Source of the DNA: CATQHP01 sp965205595
Lineage (GTDB): Bacteria; Acidobacteriota; Terriglobia; Bryobacterales; UBA6623
Assembly: GCA_965205595.1 (NCBI GenBank)
Contig: CBDBHI010000057.1
Coordinates: forward strand, 1-64,000
DNA: 64,000 nt
Direction of reading: 5' to 3'
Positions 7,300 through 15,552 of this stretch are shown here, in pieces; the first letter of the stretch is position 1; every line of letters starts with the position of its first letter. The notes below the pieces were generated by a model that saw only the letters and a program-made list of their open reading frames with translations, ran no database searches and had not been told where the DNA came from. The translations under genes were made by a program, and so were the position numbers.

Positions 7300-7861
7300 G
7301 TAGCGCGGGCCCTGGGTCGGCCTCTAGGTCGACATTCCTCTGTGGCATCCTATTGAGCACACCGAAGAAATCTGCGCCCGGCCGTTAGAAACCGGACAGA
7401 TGGCGGGAACAAGCGTTGTATTGACGAACGATTTTTTCGGCTGCCAACGCACTGAATCGGCTCGCTGAAGGCCTTCGGATGCGGCGGAGATGCTCCCCTC
7501 AGGCGTCATAGGTGGTGAGAAAAATCGTTTGAACGAAGCCTGACGGCAGACGCTTCGCGTGTTAGGATTTGGCAGGGCAATCGCAATGTCGACAGTCGAG
7601 AAGATCGATGTCGCACGAGGCCTGGATACAAGATTCAGTTCCTCAGGCCAAGGCAATTCAGAAGCGAATCATACAAACCACTCTCAAGAGCAATTGCCCT
7701 GCCAAATCGGGCGGGCTTCCTTCAAACGGTTGTACAGCAAGCGACTAGATCTGCCCGAGTGCGAGGCTCTTTCGGTCCGGTCGCCTGCGGTACAACACTC
7801 GGGTTTTCCGCTTGGCTCCGCTGCAACCCTTTCCCCCCAGTCTGTTTCAGCAACACGCGGA
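7300..7861. other. Intergenic stretch with MITE-like repeat, no gene called
   Basis: About 560 bases between the ADP-ribosylglycohydrolase gene and duplicated segment B. Open frames on both strands (7324-7656 minus, 7559-7906 plus) have no recognisable domain and overlap the inverted repeat at 7566-7708, so neither is called. Confidence 0.5.
7566..7708. repeat. MITE-like 143-bp element with 16-bp perfect inverted ends
   Basis: GATTTGGCAGGGCAAT at 7566-7581 and its exact reverse complement at 7693-7708 bracket 111 bases. One mismatch further in, the pairing continues for two bases. The size and terminal inverted repeats fit a miniature inverted-repeat element, but only one copy is seen in this window. 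Confidence 0.45.
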
Positions 7862-8320
7862 GAGATTGAGGGACAGTCACCTCTGACCCGAAACTTCAAT
7901 TTCTAGTTGGTGACTGGAGCTGCTTGTTGAACGGAACGTTTCGCGGCACCGAGCCGCTCCGCCTCGCGGTGCGGTGCAGCCCCCGACGTGCGGACCGCAC
8001 CGCACGGCGGCGCGGCTCGGTACCGCGAAGGTCCGACTCCCTGTGGCTTTTTAAATCTATTACTCCCGCCGATTCAGCAACGTGAGAGATCCGTGGCGGA
8101 GCCCGAGTTTGGACGTCAAGTCGCTTGATTGCAAAGACTTAGATGCGACTCCCGCTGTTCAATTCGAGGTTCGGATCCTGTTTACGAATCAACGATCTGT
8201 GACGATCGGGCTCCGTCCCCAATCGACTTCATAGAAGCTCGTAGCCGAGGACTCGCCACTGCCCGTCCGGGTCGCGCATGAGCATTAACATCTCGCCCAC
8301 GGATTCCTTTTTCTCGTACG
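7862..8320. repeat. Duplicated segment, copy B
   Basis: Near-identical to 5264-5799 (see copy A), including the long hairpin (7940-8029) and the last part of the DUF4019 gene. Here the DUF4019 gene is complete, so copy B probably represents the source arrangement. Confidence 0.9.
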
Positions 8321-8654
8321 ACGTCTTGAATATAATCACGTCCGACTCGGCGGTCGGGCGGGTTTGGATCAACTTGCGAGAAATGACCTTGCCCAGAGCC
8401 CGGCGCTCGTTTAGGAAGATACGCTCCCATTCAGGCCGCGAGATGAGCTTCTTGGCCTCTGAAGCTGTGCGCTCCCACGCTTGGGCGTATCTGCCGGCGT
8501 CCACGTCTTCGATCCACGCCTTGGCGGCTACCGACGCGGCGGTTTGCTTGGGAGCTTGAGCCGCGGCGCCGGGCGCTAGGAAGATAGCAACACAGGCGAT
8601 GGCCACATAGTTGATCGCGAGCAGACTCGTTTTTGCCCGGTTGCCGAGAGTCAT
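8229..8654 (-). CDS. Secreted DUF4019 protein
   Basis: A 141-residue exported protein of unknown function. A signal peptide (hydrophobic stretch NYVAIACVAIFLAPGAAAQA, cleavage probably near residue 33) precedes a compact DUF4019 domain: AKAWIEDVDAGRYAQAWERT, then FLNERRALGKVISRKL and a C-terminal DGQWRVLGYELL strand. The pattern of a helix with alternating W and a final beta hairpin ending in W-x-V-x-G-Y is typical of this family. The ATG at 8654 is the only good start. Its last 30 codons are duplicated upstream of the ADP-ribosylglycohydrolase gene. Confidence 0.85.
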   Translation of the reverse strand: MTLGNRAKTSLLAINYVAIACVAIFLAPGAAAQAPKQTAASVAAKAWIEDVDAGRYAQAWERTASEAKKLISRPEWERIFLNERRALGKVISRKLIQTRPTAESDVIIFKTSYEKKESVGEMLMLMRDPDGQWRVLGYELL

Positions 8655-8780
8655 ACAGCGATATTAATGTGGTCTCGGAATGCCCTCGATGGGGAGTTCG
8701 CCTTAATTTCTTCATCAGCTCGTTAGAGCGTCAAGCAGGCAGGACACTCGGCCGGCAGAATCCGCACAGCAAGCGGAAGC

Positions 8781-9440
8781 CTATTGATTGCCCCGTAGTG
8801 AGGCAATGGGTTTCGAGGATTGTACGGGGCGCAGCCCGTCATTGCCTTCGCTGCCTGGTGGTCCGCGCACGACCATTACCAGTACGATCTCGTGAGCGGG
8901 CAGTGTGGGGTGTTCGGCATTCCAACGGGCAAGCACCCAGCGGAGCAGGGCATTGAGTTGCACGTCACACGAGAGCGAGGCAACTCTATCTAGGTACATT
9001 TTTCCGCGGTGGTCGTTCCAAAATAATGCCTCCAGGGGCGGCCACGGCGTTCCCGCAGGCCAGCCGGCGCGCTGAGCGCCGATTGCGAACTCGCGGCGGG
9101 AACCGTCGGCTAAGAGCATCTGCACGATCAGGCCGTGACGACCGCGCGGTGGACTGGAATACATCTTCCAGCTCTGACGGAGTTTGGCGGCGCGCGCCGC
9201 GAGGTGTACGCTCTCAGGCAGGATGCGCCCGCGTCCGCTTACGTTTTCCAGATTCGCGGCGAATACGTAGGCCAGGATCAGCCCGGCGACAAGCTGGGGC
9301 GCCAAATGTACGACGAGCCGGGAGTCCCGCTCCCTGGGGTCTTGTGCCGGCGGGGCGGACTGGAGGCGATCCCATAGCGAGGACGGGACGAATGGGATCA
9401 GGCCGGCAGCCATGACCCACGGAATCAGGCCCAACTTCAT
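8781..9440 (-). pseudogene. C-terminal part of an HTTM-like membrane protein
   Basis: The 219-residue frame looks like the end of a larger membrane protein of the HTTM/vitamin-K-carboxylase-like type: it opens inside a hydrophobic, proline-rich stretch (GLIPFVPSSLWDRL), has one further membrane segment (about residues 50-65), and then the soluble motif LRQSWKMYSSPP followed by a beta-rich LADGSRREFAIG region. HTTM proteins carry several more membrane helices before this point. The ATG at 9440 has no ribosome site and lies next to the IS630 end, yet joining the two IS630 flanks gives an in-frame stop just upstream, so the N-terminus was probably lost before IS630 arrived. Family assignment is by motif memory. 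Confidence 0.5.
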
Positions 9441-9445
9441 GCCTA

Positions 9446-10564
9446 GTACTTAGTTGCGTAAGTTAGAATATTTACTGGCGAGGGGACGAGGGGCGACGAC
9501 GGTCTTGGTCCATTCGAACGGAGTAGCCTTGGAGTTGTAGACGCGGACGAAGCTGTCGATGGCCTCGCGCACCTGCCGGGGGGAAGTGAAACTCGCCCCC
9601 CGCAAGGCGCGGCGGCTCAGAATCGAAAACCACACCTCAACCTGATTCATCCACGAACTGTAGGTCGGCGTGTAGTGAAAATGGATGTTCGCATGACGTT
9701 GCAGCCAGCGGTCATTTTTGGGCTTGTGAGTGTTCAAGTTATCCAAGATGATGTGGATCTCGCGGCCTTCGTGGATGGCCGCGATGTGGTTCATGAAGTC
9801 GAGAAACTCGCGACGCCGTCGGCGCCAATAGTGTCCGGCGATGATGAATCCGGTAGCCACTTCCAGCGCGGCGAAAAGCGGCGTCGTGCCGTGCCGCCTG
9901 TAGCCGTGCGAGAAGCCCGTCAAGGCCTTGCCGTTGGGCAAGCGTAGCCAGCCCTGCGCTCGCTCCAAGGCCTGGATGCTCGGCTTCTCGTCGACCGCGA
10001 GCACCACGGCGTTTTCCGGCGGGCTGAGGTAGAGTCCGACAATGTCGGCGGCCTTGCGAGCGAACTCCGGGTCGGTTGACAAACACCAACTGCGCCGCCG
10101 CCGCAAGGACACGCCGAGCTGCCGCAGTACGCGCCAGACTTGATGCTTGCTGACGTCGCCGAGAGCTTCCGCGAGCAGTTCGCCTGTCCAAGTGGCGTGC
10201 CCTTCGGGCGGAGCTTCGTCGAGTTGGCAGAGGATGCGTTTGCGCGTCGCTTGGTCGTACCGCGCGGGCCTGCCGGAACGCGCTTGATCGCATAATCCCG
10301 CCAGACGTTGCTGGGCGAAGCGGGTGCGCCATTTCGACACGCGCGCCGCCGGGGATCCCAGTTGCCGGGCGATCTCGGCGGTCGAGGTAGCGGCGGCCGC
10401 CAGCAGCACAATGCGAGCGCGCTCCACCATGCGCCGTTCGGACTTGTGGCCGCGCACCCAGAGTCGCAGCGTCTCTTCTTCCTCGGCGTTCAGTCGAATC
10501 ACCGTTGCCGGTCTTGCCATACCGACATTTTACAGTTAAAGGCCTTACTTTCCCAAGTTAGTAC
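9446..10564 (-). mobile_element. IS630-family element with TA target duplication
   Basis: Imperfect inverted ends (GTACTTAGTTGCGTAAGTTA at the left and the complement of ACTTTCCCAAGTTAGTAC at the right) are bracketed by TA dinucleotides at 9444-9445 and 10565-10566, the target duplication typical of IS630/Tc1. The single transposase gene stops inside the left end. Confidence 0.82.
9450..10520 (-). CDS. IS630-family transposase, intact
   Basis: A 356-residue DDE transposase: N-terminal helix-turn-helix pair (about residues 12-135; TSTAEIARQLGSPAARVSKW and the winged second domain), then the catalytic core with D177 (AVDEKPSIQ), D260 (IILDNLNTHK) and E295 (WMNQVEVWF). The full motif set and normal length suggest it is functional. 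The ATG at 10520 starts MARPATVIRL. It lies between the truncated HTTM-like gene and the sugar-binding protein. Confidence 0.95.
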   Translation of the reverse strand: MARPATVIRLNAEEEETLRLWVRGHKSERRMVERARIVLLAAAATSTAEIARQLGSPAARVSKWRTRFAQQRLAGLCDQARSGRPARYDQATRKRILCQLDEAPPEGHATWTGELLAEALGDVSKHQVWRVLRQLGVSLRRRRSWCLSTDPEFARKAADIVGLYLSPPENAVVLAVDEKPSIQALERAQGWLRLPNGKALTGFSHGYRRHGTTPLFAALEVATGFIIAGHYWRRRRREFLDFMNHIAAIHEGREIHIILDNLNTHKPKNDRWLQRHANIHFHYTPTYSSWMNQVEVWFSILSRRALRGASFTSPRQVREAIDSFVRVYNSKATPFEWTKTVVAPRPLASKYSNLRN

Positions 10565-10595
10565 TAGGTCGATACACTACGAAAAGTCAACGCTA

Positions 10596-11558
10596 ATGAA
10601 AAACACGTCCAGATTGTTTCTGCTGGTGGCGGTCGGGCTGAGCCTGCTTGGTTGCAACCGCTCGAATAAAAAACGCATCGGCGTGGTTCCGAAGGCCATT
10701 TCACACGCTTTCTGGCAAACGGTTCACGCCGGCGCGATCTCGGCTGGTCGCGAGGCCGACGTCGATATCGAGTGGAAGGGGCCCGCGACGGAGACCGATT
10801 TCTCGCGCCAGATCGAGATCGTCGATGCGATGATCAATTCCCAAATCGATGGAATCGTTTTGGCGCCTACCGAGGCCACCTCGCTGATCGGGGTCGTTGA
10901 CCGTGCGCGGAGCAACGGCATTCCAGTTACGATCTTCGACTCGGGGCTCAACTCAGAAAATTACGATTCGTTTGTTTCGACCAATAACTACGAGGCCGGA
11001 GTTTTGGCGGCGCGGACGCTGGCGAATCTCATCGACAACGCCGGCGAGATTGCAATCGTGAAGATGGTGCCGGGCGCGTCGTCGACCATGCAGCGCGAAC
11101 AAGGCTTCGCAGACACGATTGCGAAGGAGTTTCCAGAGATCGAGATCGTTGACTTCAAGTACTGTCGGTCCGACACAGCTCTCGCTCTTTCCGTTACCGA
11201 AAATATGCTCACGGCGCATCCGGACTTAGACGGGTTGTTTGCCTCAGGCGAGCCGGCCACGATCGGCACGGCGAAGGGCTTGCGGAGTCGCGACCGCTAC
11301 GGCGATGTCGAATTTGTCTCTTTTGACTACACCGAGTCGCTCGACGCCGACATCCGCGACGGCGTCGTTAGCGCGACGATCGTGCAAGAGCCTTTTCAGA
11401 TTGGCTATCAGGCTGTGATGACGATCGTGGCCGCGCTTAACGGCGAAACTCCAGACAAGCGAATCGATACGAATACCTCGGTTGTGACAGCCGAGAATAT
11501 CGACAGTCCGGAGATTGAAGCGCTGCTACACCCCGACCTCGATAAGTATCTGAATTAG
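10596..11558 (+). CDS. Sugar ABC transporter substrate-binding lipoprotein
   Basis: A 320-residue periplasmic binding protein of the Peripla_BP_4 (ribose/LsrB-like) family that would deliver a sugar or related small molecule to an ABC importer. The lipoprotein signal ends in the lipobox LSLLGC (residue 20 region). The two-lobed fold is evident from KRIGVVPKAISHAFWQTVHAG, then IDGIVLAPTEATSLIGVVDRA, VTIFDSGL, IVKMVPGASSTMQREQGF and DLDGLFASGEPATIGTAKGL. No permease or ATPase gene is adjacent, so it is an orphan or is served elsewhere. The frame is open further upstream, into IS630, but the ATG at 10596 begins the lipoprotein signal. Its 3' end overlaps the convergent rocD gene by 4 bases. Confidence 0.9.
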   Translation: MKNTSRLFLLVAVGLSLLGCNRSNKKRIGVVPKAISHAFWQTVHAGAISAGREADVDIEWKGPATETDFSRQIEIVDAMINSQIDGIVLAPTEATSLIGVVDRARSNGIPVTIFDSGLNSENYDSFVSTNNYEAGVLAARTLANLIDNAGEIAIVKMVPGASSTMQREQGFADTIAKEFPEIEIVDFKYCRSDTALALSVTENMLTAHPDLDGLFASGEPATIGTAKGLRSRDRYGDVEFVSFDYTESLDADIRDGVVSATIVQEPFQIGYQAVMTIVAALNGETPDKRIDTNTSVVTAENIDSPEIEALLHPDLDKYLN

Positions 11559-12778
11559 TTCGCGAACGCGGAGCGGATCTGGCCAACGGCCCACTCGAGC
11601 TCGTCGCGTTCGATGATAAGCGGCGGCGCGATGCGGATAACCAAGTCGTGCGTTTCCTTGCACAGCATCCCGAGTTCTTGTAGCCGCTCGCAGTAGGGTC
11701 GGGCCGGGACGTTCAACTCAATACCGACCAACAAGCCGCGACCCCGAATTTCCTTAATGTCGGGGTGCTGGATTTGCTGGAGTGTGCTTAGAAACCAAGC
11801 ACCGAGTTCGGCCGAGCGGCCGGCTAAGTCATCTTCAAGCAAAACATTAATTGCGGTTCTCGCCACCGCACAACCTAAAGGGTTTCCGCCGTATGTGGAG
11901 CCATGACTACCGGGAGTGAACACGCCAAGCACGTCTTTCTGCGCGATTACCGCCGAGACCGGGTAGAAGCCACCCGATAGCGCCTTGCCCAGCACGTAAA
12001 TGTCTGGGTTCACGTCTTCGTGATGGCAGGCGAATAGCTTGCCGGTACGCCCCAGTCCGGTCTGTATCTCGTCGGCAATGAGCAACACATTATTGGCTCG
12101 ACAAATCTCCGCCGCACGCGCTAAATAGCCCTCGGGCGGGATCACGATTCCAGCTTCACACTGAATCGGCTCGACCAGAAATCCGCAAGTGTTGGGGGTG
12201 ATGGCGGCCTCAAGAGCGGCAGCATCGCCGTAGGGAATCACTTTGAATCCCGGCGTGAAGGGGCCGAAACCTTCGCGGCTGTCTTCGTCGGTTGAGAAGC
12301 CGACGATCGTCGTGGTTCGCCCGTGAAAATTGTTTTCGCAAACGATGATCTCAGCCTGGTCCTCCGCGATCCCCTTGCGCATGTATCCCCAGCGCCTGGC
12401 CGCTTTGAGGGCGGATTCGACGGCTTCCGCGCCGGTGTTCATCGGCAAGACCATTTCCTTGCCACAAAGCTCGGCTAACTCCTTGCAGAACAGTGGCAGT
12501 TGATCGTTTCGAAAAGCGCGCGACGTCAGCGTAACTTTTGCTGCTTGCTCTTGGAGCGCCTGCAAGATTCGCGGGTGACAGTGGCCTTGGTTGACGGCGG
12601 AATAAGCGCTGAGGCAGTCGAGGTAGCGCTTGCCATCGACAGTGTACACCCATGGGCCGGCAGCGCTCTCGACCACCACATCGAGAGGATGGTAGTTGTG
12701 CGCTCCCCATTGGTCCTCAATTTCGAGTAATTCGGCGGTACGATCAGTTGTCGGTAATTCGACTTGGGGCTCTCCCAC
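11555..12778 (-). CDS. rocD: Ornithine aminotransferase
   Basis: A 407-residue class-III PLP aminotransferase transferring the delta-amino group of ornithine to 2-oxoglutarate, producing glutamate semialdehyde/pyrroline-5-carboxylate and glutamate. Diagnostic segments are YHPLDVVVESAAGPWVYTVDG and CLSAYSAVNQGHCHP near the N-terminus, MNTGAEAVESALKAARRW (phosphate loop), LLIADEIQTGLGRTG (Asp binding the pyridine nitrogen), and the Schiff-base lysine in VLGKALSGGFYPVSAV. These distinguish it from acetylornithine and GABA aminotransferases. The start is a GTG at 12778 behind a weak AG-rich stretch. It stands alone, 13 bases downstream of the glycosyltransferase gene on the same strand. Confidence 0.93.
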   Translation of the reverse strand: MGEPQVELPTTDRTAELLEIEDQWGAHNYHPLDVVVESAAGPWVYTVDGKRYLDCLSAYSAVNQGHCHPRILQALQEQAAKVTLTSRAFRNDQLPLFCKELAELCGKEMVLPMNTGAEAVESALKAARRWGYMRKGIAEDQAEIIVCENNFHGRTTTIVGFSTDEDSREGFGPFTPGFKVIPYGDAAALEAAITPNTCGFLVEPIQCEAGIVIPPEGYLARAAEICRANNVLLIADEIQTGLGRTGKLFACHHEDVNPDIYVLGKALSGGFYPVSAVIAQKDVLGVFTPGSHGSTYGGNPLGCAVARTAINVLLEDDLAGRSAELGAWFLSTLQQIQHPDIKEIRGRGLLVGIELNVPARPYCERLQELGMLCKETHDLVIRIAPPLIIERDELEWAVGQIRSAFAN

Positions 12779-12791
12779 GGCGCATTCCCCC

Positions 12792-14126
12792 CTAGTGTTT
12801 CAGGTTAGCACTTGGCTGATTTGCGAGCCGAAAGCGAGGCTTGCGTCGTGCGGTTTGGGCCTTATTGATCAGCGCTTCGTAAGCGGCGAGGTGCGCTCGC
12901 GGGGTCCATTTCTGGAGAAAAGTTTCTCGGCCTCGATCGCCTAAATCTTGTCGCAGCCGGGCGTCTTTCGAGAGGCGCTCAAGGTGGGCAGTGAGTTCCA
13001 ATCGGTTTGTGTAGGTGAGACCGCCGCCGGCTTCGCGATTGATCTCGGGAAGCGCGCCAACATTGCTGACGATGGCTGGGGTTCCGTGAGAAAAAGCTTC
13101 GACTTGGACCAGGCCGAAGGTCTCATAGGTTAGAGTCGGCACGATCACCGCTAGGGCATTTGCGTAGTACGGACCGAGGTTATCGGGGTTGATCCAGTCG
13201 GTGAAACGGACACGCGGCATCGCGTTCGCCTGGGCGCGAAGTTGCGATTCGAACGGACCACTACCGACGACAAGAAGGTCAAAATCACCGTTGCCTTCGA
13301 ACAGCGGGAGCACATCTTGCAGCCCCTTGTAATCCTCAAGGCGCCCCACGAATAAGAAGTAGGGGTTTGAATGAGGCCGATCGAGGGGAGTCGAGGGTTC
13401 GACCAACGGCACGAAGTATGGCAGGACTTCGATAGGCTGCGTCAGGCCATACTCCGCGTGCTTCGCGGCGCAGAAACGGCTCGGCGCAACGAGCTGGTCA
13501 AGATGGGTCAGCATGCGGCGCATCAGCCCGCTGTAACGCCACCATTGAGGCGGTCTGCCAGCCCGCAGCGTGCAAGTAAAGCAGGTGGGTGTATCGCAGG
13601 CGCGGCTGCCATTCTTCCACAAGACGTTTGTTGGGCAGACCAGCCAATGATCGTGGATCGTCATGATTCGCAGCGGCGATCCCGCGGCCGCTATGGCGAA
13701 AATAGCGGGCCAAAATAGCGAGACGTTGTGGAAATGTATAACGTCGAATTGATTTTCCGCCAAGATCCGACCAATCACGCCTTGCTGGAGCAATGGGCGG
13801 CCTGTCTGGTGTGCCAGGAACGGAGCGAACGTTCCAGCGCCACTCTCGATGCGGTGCACCGTGACCCCGTCGCTCGACGGGTACTGCGACTGGTCAACGT
13901 CCTTCGCAAGCGCGTGATAGGAGTCGGCGCAGTGAATCACGTCAACTCTGTGTCCGTTGCGAACGAGTTCTTGCGCCAGACGGAGGCAGTAAATTGCGTC
14001 CCCTCCGAAGCTGTAGGGCGGGTAAAAAATCGAGATCGTGCAGAAGCGCAGCGGGCGAAACTCAGGCGCGTCTTGATCGCCACGTGGTGAGAAATGCGGG
14101 CTAGGACTGTCGATGGTTGGCGGCAT
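12792..14126 (-). CDS. Glycosyltransferase family 4 protein
   Basis: A 444-residue GT-B fold glycosyltransferase that would transfer a sugar from a nucleotide donor onto a glycan or lipid acceptor at the inner membrane. The N-terminal acceptor domain has the glycine-rich start FYPPYSFGGDAIYCLRLAQEL and DVIHFHNVSLFWPAIFA; the C-terminal donor domain shows FLFVGRLEDYKGLQDVLPLF, VVGSGP, and the E-x7-E segment ETFGLVQVEAFSHGTPAIVS. A cysteine cluster (CPTNVLW...CDTPTCFTC) in the first domain resembles GT4 enzymes of surface polysaccharide clusters. I start it at the ATG 14126, 7 bases after the stop of the upstream glycosyltransferase, rather than at the farther open start at 14273. The two genes look like an operon. 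Confidence 0.9.
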   Translation of the reverse strand: MPPTIDSPSPHFSPRGDQDAPEFRPLRFCTISIFYPPYSFGGDAIYCLRLAQELVRNGHRVDVIHCADSYHALAKDVDQSQYPSSDGVTVHRIESGAGTFAPFLAHQTGRPLLQQGVIGRILAENQFDVIHFHNVSLFWPAIFAIAAAGSPLRIMTIHDHWLVCPTNVLWKNGSRACDTPTCFTCTLRAGRPPQWWRYSGLMRRMLTHLDQLVAPSRFCAAKHAEYGLTQPIEVLPYFVPLVEPSTPLDRPHSNPYFLFVGRLEDYKGLQDVLPLFEGNGDFDLLVVGSGPFESQLRAQANAMPRVRFTDWINPDNLGPYYANALAVIVPTLTYETFGLVQVEAFSHGTPAIVSNVGALPEINREAGGGLTYTNRLELTAHLERLSKDARLRQDLGDRGRETFLQKWTPRAHLAAYEALINKAQTARRKPRFRLANQPSANLKH

Positions 14127-14133
14127 CGTCTCG

Positions 14134-15078
14134 TCAGTAAATGTGACGCTGTTTTGAGGCGCCGAACCAGTAGCCGGCCGATTCACCGAGCGCCCAACTC
14201 GTGGTGAACCATATTGTCGCTGGTAAAGAGGTAACAAATTGCCAAACGCAGGCTTGCCTGATTGCTCTCGCAAACAGTCTTCCCAGCAAAACCACGAATA
14301 TCGCCGGAGATACCACGGCGTAGAATACCCGCTTCAGGCCGCTAGATCTTTGAGACGCGAAGTCTCGGCCGTAGTGGAATCTCTGCCGCGTGCTGTCGCC
14401 AATGTTGAGCGTCGGCCTGTACTCTACCCGCACCGAGCAAACGACGACCTCGTAGCCCGCGCCGCGCCAGTATGGTTCTATTTCGTTCTCCCATGGGCAT
14501 TCTGTATCAATCGACAACTCTCGCAACGGTTGAAGAGGGAACGGCAGGTTTGCGCCGGAAGGTGATCCGCGCTCACCCACGAACGTTCGCACAGCGGAGT
14601 ATTCGCAAAAATAGTGGGCCCACTGCCAGCGCGAGTAACCGCTAGAGGCCAGAACAATTGAGCCACCAATCATTGCCGGCCTGCCGGCGGCTGCTTGCGC
14701 TTCGAGGATCGACTGGGCCCAGGATTCGCTGGGAATCGTGCGAGCTTCGATCCAGGCCACGTAATCTCCCTCCGCGTACTCCACGCCCGCCCATCGCAAC
14801 TCGGGGATGGTGCGAACGGTATCGAAGTGAATGAACTGGACTGTTGGAAACTCTAGGCCGAGAATTCCAGCCGGGTTCTCTGCGGAGCAATCAACGACAA
14901 TTACGTCAGAAACACCGCTTTGCGCTGTGAGCGAACGCAGGCATTCTGCTAATGCCGCGCCCGCTTCGTAGCTCGCAACGATGAAGCAAAAGCCCACAGC
15001 TCCACTGTAACCGCGCCGCCGAATCGCTTCGATGTGCACACGGCGCCACAATCGGCCGGCCGTGAATAGTGCCGCCAA
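14134..15078 (-). CDS. Glycosyltransferase family 2-like protein with C-terminal membrane segments
   Basis: A 314-residue GT-A type protein. The start of the nucleotide-sugar domain is FCFIVASYEAGAALAECLRSL (about residues 30-50), followed by VSDVIVVDCSAENP and EGDYVAWIEARTIPSESW at the position of the metal-binding motif, although the usual DxD is replaced by WIEA, which makes catalysis uncertain. Two hydrophobic helices follow near residues 250-270 and 280-300. The first codon is TTG at 15078 with a GTG alternative at 15039; no ATG fits. It is 7 bases upstream of the GT4 gene and probably acts in the same surface-glycan pathway. Confidence 0.78.
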   Translation of the reverse strand: MAALFTAGRLWRRVHIEAIRRRGYSGAVGFCFIVASYEAGAALAECLRSLTAQSGVSDVIVVDCSAENPAGILGLEFPTVQFIHFDTVRTIPELRWAGVEYAEGDYVAWIEARTIPSESWAQSILEAQAAAGRPAMIGGSIVLASSGYSRWQWAHYFCEYSAVRTFVGERGSPSGANLPFPLQPLRELSIDTECPWENEIEPYWRGAGYEVVVCSVRVEYRPTLNIGDSTRQRFHYGRDFASQRSSGLKRVFYAVVSPAIFVVLLGRLFARAIRQACVWQFVTSLPATIWFTTSWALGESAGYWFGASKQRHIY

Positions 15079-15122
15079 ATCCCAATCGACTTACCGTTTA
15101 TAGAGGAATCACGAAAAACAAC

Positions 15123-15151
15123 TTGTTGATGGCCTGGAATGCGTATACAAT
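15123..15151 (+). promoter_or_regulatory. Predicted sigma70-type promoter
   Basis: TTGTTG (15123-15128) and TACAAT (15146-15151) are separated by 17 bases. Transcription would begin near 15158, giving a very short leader before the ATG at 15168. This is the best promoter match I noticed at a host gene. Confidence 0.5.
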
Positions 15152-15167
15152 AACTCGCAGAACCGTC

Positions 15168-15551
15168 ATGCCCCCGAATATACCCAGCACTCGCAATCTC
15201 GTGGCACTGTCCGTCGACATCGAGGTCGTCTCGTCGGATCAGTTGAAGAAATTCGTTTTTGGGATCACGAAGAAGAAAACGAGTTCGACTGAATCCGACT
15301 GGACCGTCAATTTCGTTTTCGCCCGGCGCGACAAGAAATCCGAGGCCTTCGTTGACCGCGTAAAGGTCAAAGTCAAGGTCTCGCTTGAACAAGTTCCGGG
15401 CGTCGAGCGCACCGCGACCAACGACATGACCGCCAAGCAACGCAACTTCGTCAACGGGACGGTTGCCAATGCGCTCGATAAGTTTGAAGCTGGCGATATC
15501 ACTCGGGCTCAACTCCAAAAGCTCATTTCGCGCGCCGCGTCCAAGCGCTAA
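15168..15551 (+). CDS. Hypothetical small basic protein upstream of an Omp85-like gene
   Basis: Unknown function, 127 residues. No signal peptide or membrane helix; rich in lysine and in alternating hydrophobic/charged residues (WTVNFVFARRDKKSEAF, VDRVKVKVKVSLEQV), suggesting a beta-sheet protein, with a helical C-terminus. I chose the ATG at 15168 because it lies just after a good promoter; the frame is open back to 15069. It ends one base before the start of the outer-membrane protein gene, so the two are almost certainly cotranscribed and perhaps translationally coupled. Confidence 0.65.
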   Translation: MPPNIPSTRNLVALSVDIEVVSSDQLKKFVFGITKKKTSSTESDWTVNFVFARRDKKSEAFVDRVKVKVKVSLEQVPGVERTATNDMTAKQRNFVNGTVANALDKFEAGDITRAQLQKLISRAASKR

Positions 15552-15552
15552 G

